Source: Muricoccus nepalensis
GTDB lineage: Bacteria; Pseudomonadota; Alphaproteobacteria; Acetobacterales; Acetobacteraceae
Direction: 5' to 3'
Length of the DNA stretch: 64,000 bases
Assembly: GCF_006438825.1 (NCBI RefSeq)
Contig: NZ_RCZP01000028.1
Coordinates: 1-64,000, forward strand
The translations under genes and the position numbers were made by a program. Below, one piece after another: positions 1-7,946 of this stretch. The notes beneath the pieces are model-generated. The model had not been told where the DNA came from. It worked only from the letters and a program-made list of their open reading frames with translations, and did no database searches. Position 1 is the stretch's first letter, and each line of letters starts with the position of its first letter.

Positions 1-306
1 AAGCCCGGCGCGGAGGAGACCCCGCCCGCGAAGCCCCGCGCGAAGCGGGCGCCCAGGGCGGCCGCGCGGCCGGCCCCGGCGGAGCCCCGCGCGAGGCCCG
101 GCCGGTCGCCGCGGCCGCCCGCGCCGCCTTCCGGCCCTCCCACCACCCCGCCCCTGTCCGAGCCGGCCGCCGGCGAGACGCCCCTCCGCATCCCCTTCGG
201 CAACAAGGAAGCGGCGCTGCGCCTCGGCGCCCGCTACCGCGCCGGCGGCTGGTACGCCCCGCCCGGCACGGAACTCGAAGGCTTCCGAGAGCGCGGCTGG
301 CTCTGA
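1..306 (+). CDS. C-terminal part of a DUF5710-domain protein (5' truncated by window)
   Basis: The reading frame is open from base 1 to a TGA at 304-306. About the first 55 residues are a low-complexity Lys/Arg/Ala/Pro tail such as DNA-binding proteins often carry. The last ~38 residues (IPFGNKEAALRLGARYR, then WYAPPGTEL and a terminal GWL) fit the short DUF5710 module, which ends DNA primases, topoisomerases and helicase-like proteins and has the pattern of a hydrophobic start, LGARW/Y, WY.PPG and a final W. The rest of the protein lies outside the window, so its enzymatic identity is unknown. The frame and the domain pattern are seen directly; the nucleic-acid link is inferred from the family. 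Confidence 0.65.
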   Translation, partial: KPGAEETPPAKPRAKRAPRAAARPAPAEPRARPGRSPRPPAPPSGPPTTPPLSEPAAGETPLRIPFGNKEAALRLGARYRAGGWYAPPGTELEGFRERGWL

Positions 307-368
307 GCGGCGGCCGGGCAGGCCATCGCCCGGGAAAAGCGGCTCCCCTCGGCCCCACCAGTATTGCC

Positions 369-396
369 TTGCAACCCCGCCCGAAAAGTCCATATT
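369..396 (+). promoter_or_regulatory. Predicted sigma-70 promoter of the cold-shock gene
   Basis: TTGCAA (369-374) is followed after 16 bases by CATATT (391-396), close to the -35/-10 consensus and in the least GC-rich stretch of this region. It would start a transcript near 403 and leave an untranslated leader of about 130 bases before the csp start codon, as expected for cspA-type genes. Confidence 0.5.
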
Positions 397-402
397 GGAG
401 GG

Positions 403-532
403 GTCAGGTTTCGTTGTTTCGGTTTGCTTCCTCTGCCCTCACGGGCGCCGGGTTTGTTTCCGTTTCAAGGCGAAGGTGATCCGCGGGGCAATGTTGCCCG
501 GCGGTTTTCTCTATTTGATCGGATCAAAAATC
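403..532 (+). promoter_or_regulatory. Long structured 5' leader of the cold-shock mRNA
   Basis: The predicted untranslated leader holds two inverted repeats close to the start codon: GGGCAA-tg-TTGCCC near 485-499 and TTGATC-g-GATCAA at 515-527. No clear Shine-Dalgarno sequence precedes the ATG at 533. Long folded leaders that switch structure with temperature are known for cspA-type mRNAs; that this one does so is inference. Confidence 0.4.
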
Positions 533-736
533 ATGGCGACCGGTACCGTTAAGTGGTTCAACGCGACCAAGGGCTACGGCTTCATCCAGCCCTCTGACGG
601 CTCGAACGACGTCTTCCTGCACATCTCCGATGTCCAGCGCGCCGGCCTCGACGTGCGTGAGGGCGACAAGCTCGAGTACGACGTGCAGGCCGGCAACAAC
701 GGCAAGTTCTCGGCCGGCAACCTCCGCCAGGCCTGA
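533..736 (+). CDS. Cold-shock protein (CspA family)
   Basis: A 67-residue single CSD/OB-fold protein that binds single-stranded nucleic acid and acts as an RNA chaperone. It has the family opening MATGTVKWFNATKGYGFI (RNP1 = KGYGFI) and the RNP2-like DVFLHIS. The length matches the CspA family. The ATG at 533 is chosen although the frame stays open further upstream, because the conserved family start MATGTVKWFN falls exactly there. It has its own promoter and terminator, so it is a single-gene unit. Which of the usual several csp paralogs it is cannot be told from sequence alone. Confidence 0.95.
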   Translation: MATGTVKWFNATKGYGFIQPSDGSNDVFLHISDVQRAGLDVREGDKLEYDVQAGNNGKFSAGNLRQA

Positions 737-800
737 GGCGAAGCGGGACGGCCCAGCCCGTCCTGATGAACGACGCCGCGGCATCCCCGCGGCGCGCAGG

Positions 801-833
801 GGCCCCTGCCGGAGAGATCCGGCAGGGGCCTTT
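801..833 (+). terminator. Rho-independent terminator after csp
   Basis: A perfect 12-bp stem (801-812 with 819-830) closes the six-base loop AGAGAT and is followed by TTT. A weaker GGACGG/CCGTCC hairpin lies just upstream, near 748-765. Confidence 0.8.
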
Positions 834-865
834 CGCGTTTCGGGCGGTGTTCCGGGCGGCGGTGG

Positions 866-1156
866 TCAGGTCCGCGCGAACCACTCCGGGCAGGGCAGCG
901 GGTGGCCATGGGCCTGGATCTCGGCCCGGCGCTGGTTGTTCAGCATGTAGGTGCAGTAGTCGTCCGCCGCCGCGTCGGCGTCCATGTCGGCCGGGATCAG
1001 CTCGCTCGCCCGGATCGCGTCGGAGATGGCGGCCCAGTTGCCGGTGAGCGAGATGTCCGACACATCCCCGCCCGCCCCGCGGCCCACCGTCAGCCGCACG
1101 GCGTTGACGATGATCGCGGTCTGAACAATCCAGAGGAACTGCTCCTGCTTCGTCAC
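866..1156 (-). CDS. Small hypothetical protein
   Basis: A 96-residue protein of unrecognised family. The GTG at 1156 is preferred because codon use becomes gene-like from there (VTKQEQFLWIVQTAIIVNAV); an ATG at 1270 would add residues that do not look coding. The first part is hydrophobic, with one possible helix (LWIVQTAIIVNAVRL). The C-terminus is rich in Asp/Ala and ends in YMLNNQRRAEIQAHGHPLPCPEW. There is no signal peptide. It stands alone between the csp terminator and the P450 gene. The reading frame is credible by length and composition; no function can be assigned. Confidence 0.55.
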   Translation of the reverse strand: MTKQEQFLWIVQTAIIVNAVRLTVGRGAGGDVSDISLTGNWAAISDAIRASELIPADMDADAAADDYCTYMLNNQRRAEIQAHGHPLPCPEWFART

Positions 1157-1327
1157 GTCCGTGTTCGTCCCTGATCGGTTGGCGGAAGTCTGCACCCGGC
1201 GAGGGGGCCTGAGAAGCCACTCGGCCCGGTTGCATCCCCGCGATATGGCCCCGTCCGCGCGTTCCGCCATCCGTCATTCTGGCCCCTGCCTTGCTGCCCC
1301 TCCCCACGCGCGGCATAGAATTCGGCG

Positions 1328-2590
1328 ATGACCGACAGCCCGGCGCCCGCGCCCGACGCGCTCCCCGAGGCCTCCGGCGAGGAGGCGGCGCTCGCCGCGG
1401 GCTTCGACCTCTCCCGCCTGGACGCCGCCTTCCTCGACGACCCCTTCCCCACTTACCGCGCGCTCCGTCGGCACGCGCCGGTGAAGCGGATGCGGGACGG
1501 CTCGCTCTTCCTCACGCGCTGGGCCGACCTCGACCGCATCTACCGCGACACGAAGACCTTCACCTCCGACAAGCGCGACGAGTTCCGGCCGAAATACGGC
1601 GACACCCCGCTCTACGAGCACCACACCACCAGCCTCGTCTTCAACGACCCGCCGCTGCACACGCGCGTGCGCCGCCTCATCGCGGGCGCGCTCATGCCGC
1701 GCGCCATCGCCGCGATGGAGCCCGGCCTGCACGCCCTCGTCGCCCGCCTGCTGGACCGGCTCGAGGAGCGCGGCGGCGGCGACCTGATCGAGGACTTCGC
1801 GGCCGCGATCCCGATCGAGGTGATCGGCAACCTCCTCGGCGTGCCCGCGGACGAGCGCGGCCCGCTGCGCGACTGGTCGCTCGCCATCCTCGGCGCGCTG
1901 GAGCCGGTGGTCACGCCCGGGGCCGCGGCGCGCGGCAATGCGGCGGTGACCGAGTTCCTCGCCTATCTTCGCACCCTCGTCGCCCGCCGCCGCGCCGCGC
2001 CCGGCGACGCCGCGACCGACGTGCTCACCCGCCTCATCGCGGGCGAGGCCGACGGCGAGCGCCTCACCGAGGCCGAGCTGCTCCACAACTGCGTCTTCCT
2101 CCTCAACGCCGGGCACGAGACCACCACGAACCTCATCGGCAACGGGCTGGAGCTGCTGCACCGCTTCCCGGCCGAGCGCGCGCGCCTTCTGGCGGAGCCC
2201 GCGCTGATCGGCACCGCCATCGAGGAGACGCTGCGCTACGAATCCTCGAACCAGCTCGGCAACCGCCGCGCGGCCGCGGAGGTCGCGCTCGGCGAGGCCG
2301 TGGTGCCCGCGGGCACCCTGCTCACCCTCTGCATCGGCGCCGCCAACCGCGACCCCGACCGCTTCGAGAACCCCGAGCGCTTCGACATCGCCCGCCAGCC
2401 CAACCGCCACCTCGCCTTCGCGGGCGGGCCGCACATGTGCGCGGGCATGAACCTGGCCCGGCTCGAGGGGCGGATCGCGATCGCCGCCTTCCTGCAACGC
2501 TTCCCCACCTATACGCTCCCCGCGGCGCCGGTCCGCGGCGGCCGGGCGCGGTTCCGCGGCTTCCTGTCGGTGCCCTTCCGCCCGGCCTGA
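1328..2590 (+). CDS. Cytochrome P450
   Basis: A 420-residue soluble bacterial P450. The I-helix oxygen-activation motif AGHETT is at residues 261-266, the K-helix ExxR (EETLR) at 299-303, and the heme-binding loop FAGGPHMCAG at 364-373 with Cys371 as the thiolate ligand. It has no membrane anchor, so it needs separate ferredoxin and reductase partners, none of which lies nearby. A Bug receptor gene follows 67 bases downstream on the same strand, suggesting joint uptake and oxidation of an organic acid. The substrate is unknown. Confidence 0.95.
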   Translation: MTDSPAPAPDALPEASGEEAALAAGFDLSRLDAAFLDDPFPTYRALRRHAPVKRMRDGSLFLTRWADLDRIYRDTKTFTSDKRDEFRPKYGDTPLYEHHTTSLVFNDPPLHTRVRRLIAGALMPRAIAAMEPGLHALVARLLDRLEERGGGDLIEDFAAAIPIEVIGNLLGVPADERGPLRDWSLAILGALEPVVTPGAAARGNAAVTEFLAYLRTLVARRRAAPGDAATDVLTRLIAGEADGERLTEAELLHNCVFLLNAGHETTTNLIGNGLELLHRFPAERARLLAEPALIGTAIEETLRYESSNQLGNRRAAAEVALGEAVVPAGTLLTLCIGAANRDPDRFENPERFDIARQPNRHLAFAGGPHMCAGMNLARLEGRIAIAAFLQRFPTYTLPAAPVRGGRARFRGFLSVPFRPA

Positions 2591-2657
2591 CCGCGTCTGG
2601 CACGGAGAGAAGAGGCGCCCGCCACCGCGGCGGCGCGACCGCAACGGAGGAGGCGGC

Positions 2658-3629
2658 ATGACCCCCATCACGCGGCGCCTGGCCCTGGCGGCCACGGCGG
2701 CGGCCCTCGGCGCCCGCGACGCCCTCGCGGCCTTCCCGGACCGCCCGGTCCGCTGGCTCGTCGGCTACCCGCCGGGCGGCGGCACCGACGTGCTGGCGCG
2801 CCTTCTCGGCCAGGGCATGGGCGCCCGGCTCGGCGTGCCCGTGGTGGTGGAGAACCGGCCGGGCGCCGCGACGAACCTCGCCGCCGAGGCCGCGGCCAAC
2901 GCGGCGCCGGACGGCCACACCGTCTTCACCGCGGGGAACGAGACCCTCGTCTTCAACCCCGCCCTCTACAAGCGCCTGCCCTTCGACGCCGAGAACGGCC
3001 TCCGCCCGCTCGGCCTCATGGCCCGCTTCCACCTCGTCCTCTGCGCCAAGCCCGGCGGCGCCGCGACGCCGGCCGCCTTCGTAGACGCCGCTCGGGCCCG
3101 CCCCGGCGCGCTCGACTACGGCTCCCCCGGCATCGGCTCGCCCCACCACCTCGCGATGGAGCGGCTGGCGCGCGACCTCGGGCTGCGGCTGAACCACGTG
3201 CCCTACCGCGGCATGGCGCCCGTGATGACGGACCTCACCGCCGGCACGGTGGAGGCCGCCGTGCTCGACATGGCCGCGGGGGCGGAGCTGATCCGCGGCG
3301 GCCGGGTCCGCCCGCTCGCGATCCTCTCCGCCGCCCGCCTCCCCGGATTGCCGGACCTGCCGACGGTGACCGAGGCGCTCGGCCTCGCGGGCTTCGAGGC
3401 CTATGCCTGGCAGGGGCTCACCGCGCCCGGCCGCACCCCGGACGACGTCGCCGCCCGCCTCTCGCGCGAGCTCGCGGCCAGTGTGGCCGACCCGGCGACG
3501 CAGGCCCGCATGCGCGAGATCGGCCTCGACCCGCTGGAGGGCGGCCCGGAGGAGCACCGCGCCCTCATCGCCGCGGAGCGCGCGATCTACACGCCCCTCA
3601 TCCGCGGCCTCGGCCTCAGCCTCGACTAG
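2658..3629 (+). CDS. Bug/TctC-type tripartite tricarboxylate receptor
   Basis: A 323-residue periplasmic solute receptor. The N-terminus is a twin-Arg-like signal (ITRRLALAATAAA, likely cleaved near DALA/AFPD). Family landmarks are YPPGGGTDVLARLL, VENRPGAATN and HVPYRG. Such receptors bind carboxylates or aromatic acids and may serve TctAB permeases, but no tctA/tctB lies in this window. It closely resembles the Bug protein at 26276-27256, sharing IGSPHHLA, LPF/YD and GFEAYAWQG blocks. It ends only three bases from the convergent lipoprotein gene. The ligand is unknown; co-orientation with the P450 suggests a P450 substrate. Confidence 0.92.
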   Translation: MTPITRRLALAATAAALGARDALAAFPDRPVRWLVGYPPGGGTDVLARLLGQGMGARLGVPVVVENRPGAATNLAAEAAANAAPDGHTVFTAGNETLVFNPALYKRLPFDAENGLRPLGLMARFHLVLCAKPGGAATPAAFVDAARARPGALDYGSPGIGSPHHLAMERLARDLGLRLNHVPYRGMAPVMTDLTAGTVEAAVLDMAAGAELIRGGRVRPLAILSAARLPGLPDLPTVTEALGLAGFEAYAWQGLTAPGRTPDDVAARLSRELAASVADPATQARMREIGLDPLEGGPEEHRALIAAERAIYTPLIRGLGLSLD

Positions 3630-3632
3630 CCC

Positions 3633-4052
3633 TCACGCCCCGCCCGGCGCGGGGCGGAAGAGGTAGTCGCAGCGCCCGTTGTTGGCGCCGGCCAGCGCGA
3701 GCTCCGGCGCGCCGGGCGGCCCGGCCGCGCGGCGCAGCACGCTCTCGGGCGTGAGGAGAAGCCCCGGCGGGCGCAGGAAGAGGACGAAGAGCCCGTTGCC
3801 GGCCGGCTCCAGCCGGGCCTCCACCGCCGCCTCGCAGACCGCGGGCCCGCCGCGGGTGAGCGCGCCGAGCAGCGCTCGCGGCGCCGCCGGCGCGCCGGGA
3901 AGGGCAAGCACCATCGCGCCGGGCGGCGGGGCGGGCGCGCGCGCCGCGCTCTCCGGCCGCGGGGCGGGCGGCACCTCCGCGGCGCAGGCGGCAAGCGCCG
4001 CGGCCGCCAGCATCGCGGCGACGACCCGCCGCGCGGTCCCGGGCGCGCTCAC
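3633..4052 (-). CDS. Small putative lipoprotein
   Basis: A 139-residue protein starting at the GTG at 4052, which overlaps the TGA of the response-regulator gene (GTGA), so the two are translationally coupled. The N-terminus VVAAMLAAAALAAC fits a lipobox with the acylated Cys near residue 23. A Pro/Ala-rich linker follows, then a domain with two further Cys residues (PAVCEAAVEARL, NNGRCDYLF) that could form a disulfide. No family is recognised. The operon position after an OmpR-type regulator suggests an envelope protein tied to that two-component system. Confidence 0.6.
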   Translation of the reverse strand: MSAPGTARRVVAAMLAAAALAACAAEVPPAPRPESAARAPAPPPGAMVLALPGAPAAPRALLGALTRGGPAVCEAAVEARLEPAGNGLFVLFLRPPGLLLTPESVLRRAAGPPGAPELALAGANNGRCDYLFRPAPGGA

Positions 4053-4738
4053 GCCGGCGCCTCCCCGGCCGCGGCGGCCTCCAGCCGGTAGCCCAGGCCC
4101 CGCACGGTCTGGATCACCACCCCCGCCCCCGCCTGCCCGAGCCGCGCCCGCAGCCGGTGGACATAGACCTCCACGGCGTTGGGCTGCACCGCCCGGTCGA
4201 GCCCGGCCAGCCGCGCCTCCAGCGTCTCCTTCGCGACGGGGCGGGGGGCGGCGCGCAGCAGCACCTCGAGCAGCGTCCGCTCCCGCGGCGGCGGGTCGAA
4301 GGGCGCGCCGCCCACGGTCAGCGCCCGGGAGAGCGGGTCGAGCGCGATGGCGCCCAGCACCAGCGGCGCCGCCCCCCGCCCGCCGCGCCGCTGCGCCGCG
4401 TTCAGCCGGGCGACCAGCTCCACGAGAGAGACCGGCTTGACCATGTAGTCGTCCGCCCCGAGGTCGAGCCCCTCCACCACCTCCGCGACCTCGCCGCGCG
4501 CGGTCATGATCAGCACGGGCGGCGAGCCCGGCCGGTGGCGGAGGCGGCGCACGAGGTCGATGCCGTCGCCGTCGGGCAGGCCGCGGTCGAGCACCACGGC
4601 GTCGTACTCGCCCGTCGCCAGCGCCGCCTCCGCCTCCTCCAGCGATCCCCCGGTGTCGGCCTGCCAGCCGGCGCGCCGCAGCCCCTCCGCCAGCAGCAGC
4701 GCCAGCCGCTCGTTGTCCTCCACCAGCAGCACCCGCAT
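4049..4738 (-). CDS. OmpR/QseB-type response regulator
   Basis: 229 residues. The receiver domain (1-115) has the acidic pair ED (7-8), phospho-acceptor Asp51 (VVLDRGLPDGDG), Thr79 and Lys101 (KPVS). The C-terminal winged helix (~125-220) has the OmpR-family RERTLLEVLL and TVRGLGYRL motifs. It is divergent from its histidine kinase at 4880. It resembles the PmrA/QseB/TctD group. A direct repeat with OmpR-like 11-bp spacing in front of the RND pump (7814-7829) is a candidate target; that link is inferred. Confidence 0.93.
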   Translation of the reverse strand: MRVLLVEDNERLALLLAEGLRRAGWQADTGGSLEEAEAALATGEYDAVVLDRGLPDGDGIDLVRRLRHRPGSPPVLIMTARGEVAEVVEGLDLGADDYMVKPVSLVELVARLNAAQRRGGRGAAPLVLGAIALDPLSRALTVGGAPFDPPPRERTLLEVLLRAAPRPVAKETLEARLAGLDRAVQPNAVEVYVHRLRARLGQAGAGVVIQTVRGLGYRLEAAAAGEAPA

Positions 4739-4819
4739 CCGGTCCCTCCCTCGGGGGCGGGAGAGTGAGGCGGCGCCCGGGTCCCGGCAAGCCGCCCGGA
4801 ACCGGAACGACGCGGACGA

Positions 4820-4858
4820 GACAAGGGGGAGGGACAAGGGGGCGAGACAAGGCGGGCG
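4820..4858. repeat. Three 13-bp tandem repeats between the regulator and kinase genes
   Basis: The unit GACAAGG occurs at 4820, 4833 and 4846, exactly 13 bases apart. The first two units share ten identical bases (GACAAGGGGG) and the third is slightly degenerate. The array lies in the 141-bp divergent intergenic region, about 20-60 bases upstream of the kinase start, where an autoregulatory site could sit. Confidence 0.6.
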
Positions 4859-4879
4859 GCGGAGGGGTAGCCTTGGCGC

Positions 4880-6325
4880 ATGGCCGCAAGCCCTGCCCCC
4901 GCCGCCCCGCCCAAGCCCTATAGCCTCATCGCCCGCCTCGCCGGCGCCTACGCGGTGATCGGCCTCGGCGCCCTCGTCTTCGGCGGCCTCATCCTCCACC
5001 ACACCATCAACCGGGTGGTCTGGACCGAGCACCAGCGCGGCATCCTCGCCTCGGGCAACGAGCTGACGGAGCGGCTGCAGCGCGACGGCTTGGCCGGCCT
5101 CTCCCGGCCCATCCGGACCGAGGCCTCCCGCCGCTTCGACACCGCCAGCGGCTCCATGCTCTACGCCGTCACCGACGCGCAGGGCCACCGCCTCGCGACC
5201 TCCCCCGGCGTGCGCGAGCAGCTTCCGCGGGTGGAGGAGGACGGCTCCATCCCCGCCAACTTCCAGCTCGGCCAGGACGGCACCCGGCTCTGGGGCGTGA
5301 CGCGCTGGATCGACACGCCGGACGGGCGCCTGGCGCTGCAGATCGCGCAGGACATGGAGCGGTCCTACATCGTGCTCGACGACGTGCCGGCGGCGGCGCT
5401 GGGGCCGATCATGGCCGTCCTCGCGCTCGGCGCCTTCCTTCTCTTCATCGCGAACATCGGGCTGCTGATCCTTCTCTCCGCCCCCCTCCGCCGCGCGGCG
5501 CGGGAGGCGGAGCGGATCGGCCATGGCGGCCCGCCCCGGCTGGAGGAGGGGGAGATCCCGCTCGAGCTGCGCCCGCTGATCCAGGCGGTGAACGGCGCGC
5601 TCGACCGGCTCGACGACAGCCTCGAGTGGCAGCGCGGCTTCTCCGCCGAGGTCGCGCACGAGCTCCGGACCCCGCTCGCGATCATCCAGGCGGAGCTCGA
5701 CCTCCTCAGCGCCGACGAGGTGACGGACCGCCTCCGCCGCGACGTGCAGGAGCTCGCCCAGCTCGTCTCCGACCTGCTGGAGGCCGCCGAGGCCGCGCGC
5801 GACATGCCCGTGACCGAGGGCTCCTTCGACCTGGTGGAGCTCGCCGCCGACACTGCCCGCCGCTTCGCCCCCATCGCCGAGCGGGAGGGCCACACCCTCG
5901 TCGCCCCCGTCGCCAACGCGCCGATCTGGGTCCGGGGGGAGCGCGAATCAATCGGCCGGGCGCTGCGCAACCTCATGGACAACGCCCTGTCCCACTCCCC
6001 GCCCGGCGGCGCCGTCACCCTGCGGCTCGGCACGCCGCGCGACGGCATGGCGCTGGTGGAGGTGGCCGACCAGGGCCGCGGCGTGCCCGAGGCCGAGCGG
6101 CGCGACGTCTTCCGCCGCCACTGGCGCGCGGGCGACGTCCACCGGCGCGGCCTCGGCCTCGGCCTGTCGATCGTGGAGCGGATCGTGAACGCCCATGGCG
6201 GCACGGCGGAGGTGGGCGACGCCCCTGGCGGCGGGGCCGCCTTCGCGCTGCACCTGCCGCTCGCCCCGGCGCCGGCATCGGCGCAGACGCCCGCGCCCCC
6301 GCTGCCCGCCGGCTTCCCGGCCTAG
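4880..6325 (+). CDS. Two-component sensor histidine kinase
   Basis: 481 residues. TM helix 1 lies near residues 16-36 (VIGLGALVFGGLI) and TM helix 2 near 174-200 (IMAVLALGAFLLFIANIGLLILL), enclosing a periplasmic sensor loop of ~135 residues. HAMP-like and HisKA segments follow, with the phospho-His at 260 (FSAEVAHELRTPL). The HATPase domain has an N box NLMDNAL near 364, then DQGRGVP and GLGLGLSIVERIV. The C-terminus is Pro/Ala-rich. It pairs with the divergent OmpR-type regulator. The adjoining RND system makes metal or envelope stress a likely signal, which is inferred. Confidence 0.95.
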   Translation: MAASPAPAAPPKPYSLIARLAGAYAVIGLGALVFGGLILHHTINRVVWTEHQRGILASGNELTERLQRDGLAGLSRPIRTEASRRFDTASGSMLYAVTDAQGHRLATSPGVREQLPRVEEDGSIPANFQLGQDGTRLWGVTRWIDTPDGRLALQIAQDMERSYIVLDDVPAAALGPIMAVLALGAFLLFIANIGLLILLSAPLRRAAREAERIGHGGPPRLEEGEIPLELRPLIQAVNGALDRLDDSLEWQRGFSAEVAHELRTPLAIIQAELDLLSADEVTDRLRRDVQELAQLVSDLLEAAEAARDMPVTEGSFDLVELAADTARRFAPIAEREGHTLVAPVANAPIWVRGERESIGRALRNLMDNALSHSPPGGAVTLRLGTPRDGMALVEVADQGRGVPEAERRDVFRRHWRAGDVHRRGLGLGLSIVERIVNAHGGTAEVGDAPGGGAAFALHLPLAPAPASAQTPAPPLPAGFPA

Positions 6326-6342
6326 GCGCACGCCGCGGCGGA

Positions 6343-7737
6343 TCAGTCCTGCGCGGCCCGGTCGATGAAGAGGGCGCCGCCGGTCACGATGCGCGCGCCG
6401 GGGGCGAGGCCGTCCGTCACCTGCACCATGCCGTCCGACTGCAGGCCGGTCTTCACGCGGCGCATGACGAAGCGGTCGTCGCCGAGGGCCTCCCAGAGGG
6501 AGGTGTTGGCCCCACGGTAGATCAGCGCCCCCGCCGGCACCGCCAGCGCCTGGTCGGCGTCGCCCACCGCGATGCGGAAGGAGGCGAACATCTCGGGCTT
6601 CAGCAGGCGGTCGGGGTCCTGGATCGCGGCGCGCACCGTCAGGCGGCGGGTGGTGGCGTCGAGGGCGCTCGCCACGTTCTCGATGCGCGCGTCGAAGGTC
6701 CGGCCGGGCAGCGCGTCCACGCTGACCTGCACGGTCTGGCCCACGCGCACCATCGGCGCGTCCATCTCGCGCACGCCGGCCACGAGCCACATCTGGGAGA
6801 GGTCGGCAATGGTGTAGATCGGGTCCGACCCGCCGGCGTTCAGCCACTGGCCCGGCCCGATGCGGCGCTGCACCACGGTGCCGGCCAGCGGCGCCGTCAC
6901 GGCGACGACCGCGTTGACGTGGCGGGTGCGCTCGATCTCGGCGATGGCCGCGGGGTCGCGCCCGAGGACGCGCAGGCGGTCCCGCGCGGCGGCCAGCGTC
7001 GCCTCGGCGGTGCGCTGGTCGGAGAGGGCGTTGGCGAGGTCGGCCTGCGCCTGCTCGAGGTCGCGGCGCGCCGCGGCCTTGGCGGCGAAGAGGTCGCGCT
7101 GGCGGGTCTCGTTGCGGCGGAACAGGTCCACCTGGGTGCGGGACTTCCCGGCGGCGTCGAGGGCGGCGAGGAGGTCGTTGGCCGCCCCCGTCAGGTCCGT
7201 CGTCTCGATCTCGAACAGCACGTCGCCGGCCGCCACCTGCTGCCCGGGCTGGGCCAGGGCGCGCACCACGCGGCCGGTGTAGGGCGCGAAGACGGGGGTG
7301 GAGCGCTCCTCGTTGAAGGCGATGCGGCCCTCGGCCACGCGCTCGGGGCGGAAGGCGCGGGCGCCCACGGGCTCGACGCGCAGCAGCTTCGCCTCGGTGG
7401 GGGAGAGGCGGAAGGAGCCGTCCGCCAGCCGGCCCGTGTTGGAGGCCGCCTGGGCCGGGGAGATCACGGCCGGCACCGGGGTCGTGCCGAACTCGCGCCA
7501 GGCCAGGGCGCCGCCGAGGCCGAGCACGGCGACGCCGGCGAGCAGCAGGGCGAGGCGGCGCGGCCGCGCGGCGGGGGCGTCCGGGGCCGACGGGGGGGCG
7601 AGGGGCGTGGCGGCGGCACCGCCCGGCAGGGCCGGGGCGTCCGGGGCGCGGCTTTCCACCGCCGGGGCATCCAGGGTCTGGCTGTGCAGAACCTGGGCGG
7701 CGGCGGCTTCGAGCTGAGGGGGGGTCAGCATGTTCAT
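6343..7737 (-). CDS. RND efflux periplasmic adaptor (HlyD/CusB-like)
   Basis: 464 residues from the ATG at 7737. A GTG at 7806 is also open, but the added codons (GCT, CGT, GGA) are unlike the neighbourhood. A single TM/signal-anchor segment (RRLALLLAGVAVLGLGGALAW) is followed by an adaptor core: a barrel-sandwich half (FAPYTGRVVRALAQPGQQV), a coiled coil (about DLFRRNETRQRDLFAAKAAARRD to LRVLG, Ala/Arg-rich), the second half (VTAPLAGTVVQRRIGPGQWL) and beta-barrel/membrane-proximal domains ending in VPAGALIYRG. It links the inner-membrane pump to the outer-membrane channel. It is divergent from its pump gene, which is unusual for an adaptor-pump pair. Confidence 0.93.
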   Translation of the reverse strand: MNMLTPPQLEAAAAQVLHSQTLDAPAVESRAPDAPALPGGAAATPLAPPSAPDAPAARPRRLALLLAGVAVLGLGGALAWREFGTTPVPAVISPAQAASNTGRLADGSFRLSPTEAKLLRVEPVGARAFRPERVAEGRIAFNEERSTPVFAPYTGRVVRALAQPGQQVAAGDVLFEIETTDLTGAANDLLAALDAAGKSRTQVDLFRRNETRQRDLFAAKAAARRDLEQAQADLANALSDQRTAEATLAAARDRLRVLGRDPAAIAEIERTRHVNAVVAVTAPLAGTVVQRRIGPGQWLNAGGSDPIYTIADLSQMWLVAGVREMDAPMVRVGQTVQVSVDALPGRTFDARIENVASALDATTRRLTVRAAIQDPDRLLKPEMFASFRIAVGDADQALAVPAGALIYRGANTSLWEALGDDRFVMRRVKTGLQSDGMVQVTDGLAPGARIVTGGALFIDRAAQD

Positions 7738-7813
7738 GGCCAGCACCTGCTTTCCGGTCGTGGGGGCGGGACGAGCGATCCCGCCAGCCGTGATCGTCTT
7801 ATGCACCCCCCTC

Positions 7814-7829
7814 CTTACAGGCGGCTTAC
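7814..7829 (+). promoter_or_regulatory. Direct repeat resembling an OmpR/PmrA-family binding site
   Basis: CTTAC occurs at 7814-7818 and again at 7825-7829, a period of 11 bases (one helical turn). This is the arrangement used by OmpR-family regulators such as PmrA. It is followed by an AT-rich hexamer TTTTAT (~7836-7841) that could serve as the -10 of the pump operon. It lies in the divergent adaptor/pump intergenic region near the OmpR-type regulator gene. Confidence 0.4.
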
Positions 7830-7946
7830 GGCCGATTTTATGGCTTCCGCTTTCGCCCCCGAGGGCTCAGACCGACGCTGACGGGGCCCGCGCCCCTCCC
7901 TTCGACACGCCCTGCACCACCCTTCCCCGTTCCGGGAGCCGCCCCC

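Noticed and set aside
1157-1270. ATG start at 1270 for the small minus-strand gene
   Set aside because: The extra residues are Arg/Gly-rich and unlike a coding start; GTG at 1156 fits better.
1291-2661. Long open frames overlapping the P450 and other genes on both strands
   Set aside because: They are Arg/Pro/Ala-rich shadow frames caused by high G+C; the real genes carry recognisable family motifs.
7738-7806. GTG at 7806 as the adaptor start (AAGGAGG next to it)
   Set aside because: The spacing is only three bases and the codons between it and 7737 are atypical; it also overlaps the candidate regulator box. ATG at 7737 is preferred.
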